In this document: piece after piece, positions 4,972 to 5,844 of the stretch
Numbering within the stretch: the stretch's first letter is position 1
Layout: each line of letters starts with the position of its first letter
Source: UBA1724 sp016302315
Lineage (GTDB): Bacteria > Verrucomicrobiota > Lentisphaeria > Oligosphaerales > Oligosphaeraceae
DNA: 5,844 nt
NCBI GenBank assembly: GCA_016302315.1
Contig: JAEDNW010000141.1
Span: forward strand, 1-5,844
Reading direction: 5' to 3'
Translations under genes and position numbers: made by a program
The notes under the pieces: model-generated
What the model was told of the DNA's origin: nothing
Database searches by the model: none
Seen by the model: only the letters and a program-made list of their open reading frames with translations

Positions 4972-5555
4972 TCTTCATGCTGGACAACTACGATTCCTTC
5001 ACCTACAATCTGGTGCACATGCTGGCCTCTATGGGGCTGGAGGTGGAGGTGCGGCGGAACCGGGAGGTGACTCCCCAGGAGGTGCTGGCCCTGTCTCCCC
5101 AGGCCATTCTCCTTTCCCCGGGGCCGGGGCGTCCCCAGGATGCGGGCTGCCTGATGGGGCTGGTGCAGGAAGCCATGGGCCGGGTGCCTATGCTGGGGGT
5201 GTGCCTGGGCCATCAGGCCATTGGCGCCGCCCTGGGAGCCAGGGTCATCCACGCCAAGGCCATCATGCATGGAAAAACCTCCCCCATCCACCACGACGGA
5301 AAGGGATTGTTTGCGGGGCTGCCCCAGGATTTCCTGGCGGTGCGCTACCATTCCCTCGCCTTGGAACGGGAGAGCCTGCCAGGGGAATTGGCGGTGACGG
5401 CCGAGACCCCGGATGGCGAAATCATGGGGATTCGGCGGTGCGTCTCCGGCGAGGCGGTGGTGGAGGGCATCCAATACCATCCGGAATCCATTTTGACCCA
5501 GGAAGGAAAAGAACAGATCCGTAACTTTCTTAAGGAGGCTTCCATCTCATGCTGA
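4968..5555 (+). CDS. trpG: Anthranilate synthase component II (glutamine amidotransferase)
   Basis: The 195-residue class I glutamine amidotransferase releases ammonia from glutamine for TrpE. It begins with the family start MIFMLDNYDSFTYNLV. PGPGRP at 51-56 belongs to the oxyanion region. Cys79 in GVCLGHQAIG is the nucleophile, and His171 and Glu173 in QYHPES complete the triad. HGKTSPI at 101-107 and YHSL at 127-130 are also conserved in anthranilate synthase and the related PabA. Position between trpE and trpD makes TrpG the main role, but dual use with a PabB cannot be excluded. The ATG overlaps the trpE stop by four bases, with AAGGAGG six bases upstream inside trpE, indicating coupled translation. 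The frame is open further upstream, but that part is trpE read out of frame. Confidence 0.98.
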   Translation: MIFMLDNYDSFTYNLVHMLASMGLEVEVRRNREVTPQEVLALSPQAILLSPGPGRPQDAGCLMGLVQEAMGRVPMLGVCLGHQAIGAALGARVIHAKAIMHGKTSPIHHDGKGLFAGLPQDFLAVRYHSLALERESLPGELAVTAETPDGEIMGIRRCVSGEAVVEGIQYHPESILTQEGKEQIRNFLKEASISC

Positions 5556-5844
5556 AGGATTTGCTGAAAAAAGTCGTGGCGGGGGAGACCCTGTCAGAGG
5601 AAGAGAGCTTCTCCATGATGGAGGGCATTTCCCAAGGCGAGTCCCTGGAGGCGGCGGCGGGATTGCTGTCTGTGATGTCCTCCCGGGGAGAGGCCGTGGC
5701 GGAGTTCACCGGATGCACCCGTTTCCTCCGGGAGAACATGACTCCCGTCCATTTCTCCGGCCGTTGCACGGACATTGTGGGGACGGGGGGAGACGGTGGG
5801 CGCTCCTTCAACATCTCCACCACCTCCGCCCTGGTGGCCGCCGG
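5549..5844 (+). CDS. trpD: Anthranilate phosphoribosyltransferase, 5' part
   Basis: The first 98 codons run off the window end; a full TrpD has about 340 residues. TrpD transfers the phosphoribosyl group of PRPP to anthranilate, the step after TrpE/TrpG. The helical N-terminus (MLKDLLKKVVAGETLSEEES) is followed by the PRPP-binding glycine loop DIVGTGGDG at 75-83 and SFNISTTSALVAAG at 86-99, both hallmarks of the family. AAGGAGG lies ten bases before the ATG within trpG, and the genes overlap by seven bases. trpG and trpD are separate here, not fused as in E. coli. Confidence 0.97.
   Translation, partial: MLKDLLKKVVAGETLSEEESFSMMEGISQGESLEAAAGLLSVMSSRGEAVAEFTGCTRFLRENMTPVHFSGRCTDIVGTGGDGGRSFNISTTSALVAA

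Noticed and set aside
1..5844. CRISPR array, tRNA or rRNA genes, complete insertion sequence
   Set aside because: No regularly spaced repeats, no cloverleaf with a conserved T-loop, no rRNA motifs and no transposase reading frame were seen on either strand.

Overview
This is a bacterial chromosomal segment with two contrasting halves. The right half (about 2629-5844) is GC-rich core genome: a frameshifted gene for a DUF2798-type membrane protein, then the start of a tryptophan biosynthesis operon (trpL leader peptide, transcription attenuator, trpE, trpG, 5' part of trpD). The left half (about 1-2525) is accessory: a lower-GC AAA+ ATPase/DUF4143 gene on the minus strand and two broken phage-type gene fragments joined head to head. 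The trp order E-G-D and control by a Trp-rich leader peptide fit a Gram-negative bacterium. Desulfobacterota or Synergistota are guesses only; the window does not settle the taxon.

Layout: 1-427 has no confident gene, only a weak interrupted reading frame and a short inverted repeat. 428-1765 (-) is an intact AAA+/DUF4143 ATPase. 1909 to about 1980 (+) is the severed 5' end of a phage-type ParB-like gene. At about 1975-1985 it runs into the 3' part of a minus-strand HEMGH metallopeptidase fragment that extends to about 2523. 2556-2609 is a terminator-like stem-loop. 2629-3095 is the DUF2798 gene, split by a -1 shift at a run of eight C.

The trp regulatory region (3133-3495) is the richest part. 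A good sigma70-like promoter (TTGGAA, 17 bp, TACAAT) ends so close to the leader peptide ATG that the leader mRNA would be almost leaderless. The 17-residue leader ends GWRWR. It is followed by mutually exclusive 1:2, 2:3 and 3:4 pairings typical of ribosome-mediated attenuation, with eight T after the 3:4 terminator. Only three bases later comes a second, apparently stronger terminator hairpin with nine T. After that lies a tract of about 84 nt with only nine purines before trpE, which could be a Rho-loading site. The second terminator and the pyrimidine tract are not part of the textbook arrangement and are the most interesting features here.

TrpE and TrpG form the two subunits of anthranilate synthase (chorismate + glutamine to anthranilate), and TrpD transfers phosphoribose to anthranilate. 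trpE/trpG overlap by 4 bp and trpG/trpD by 7 bp, each with a strong Shine-Dalgarno sequence, which indicates translational coupling in one transcript.
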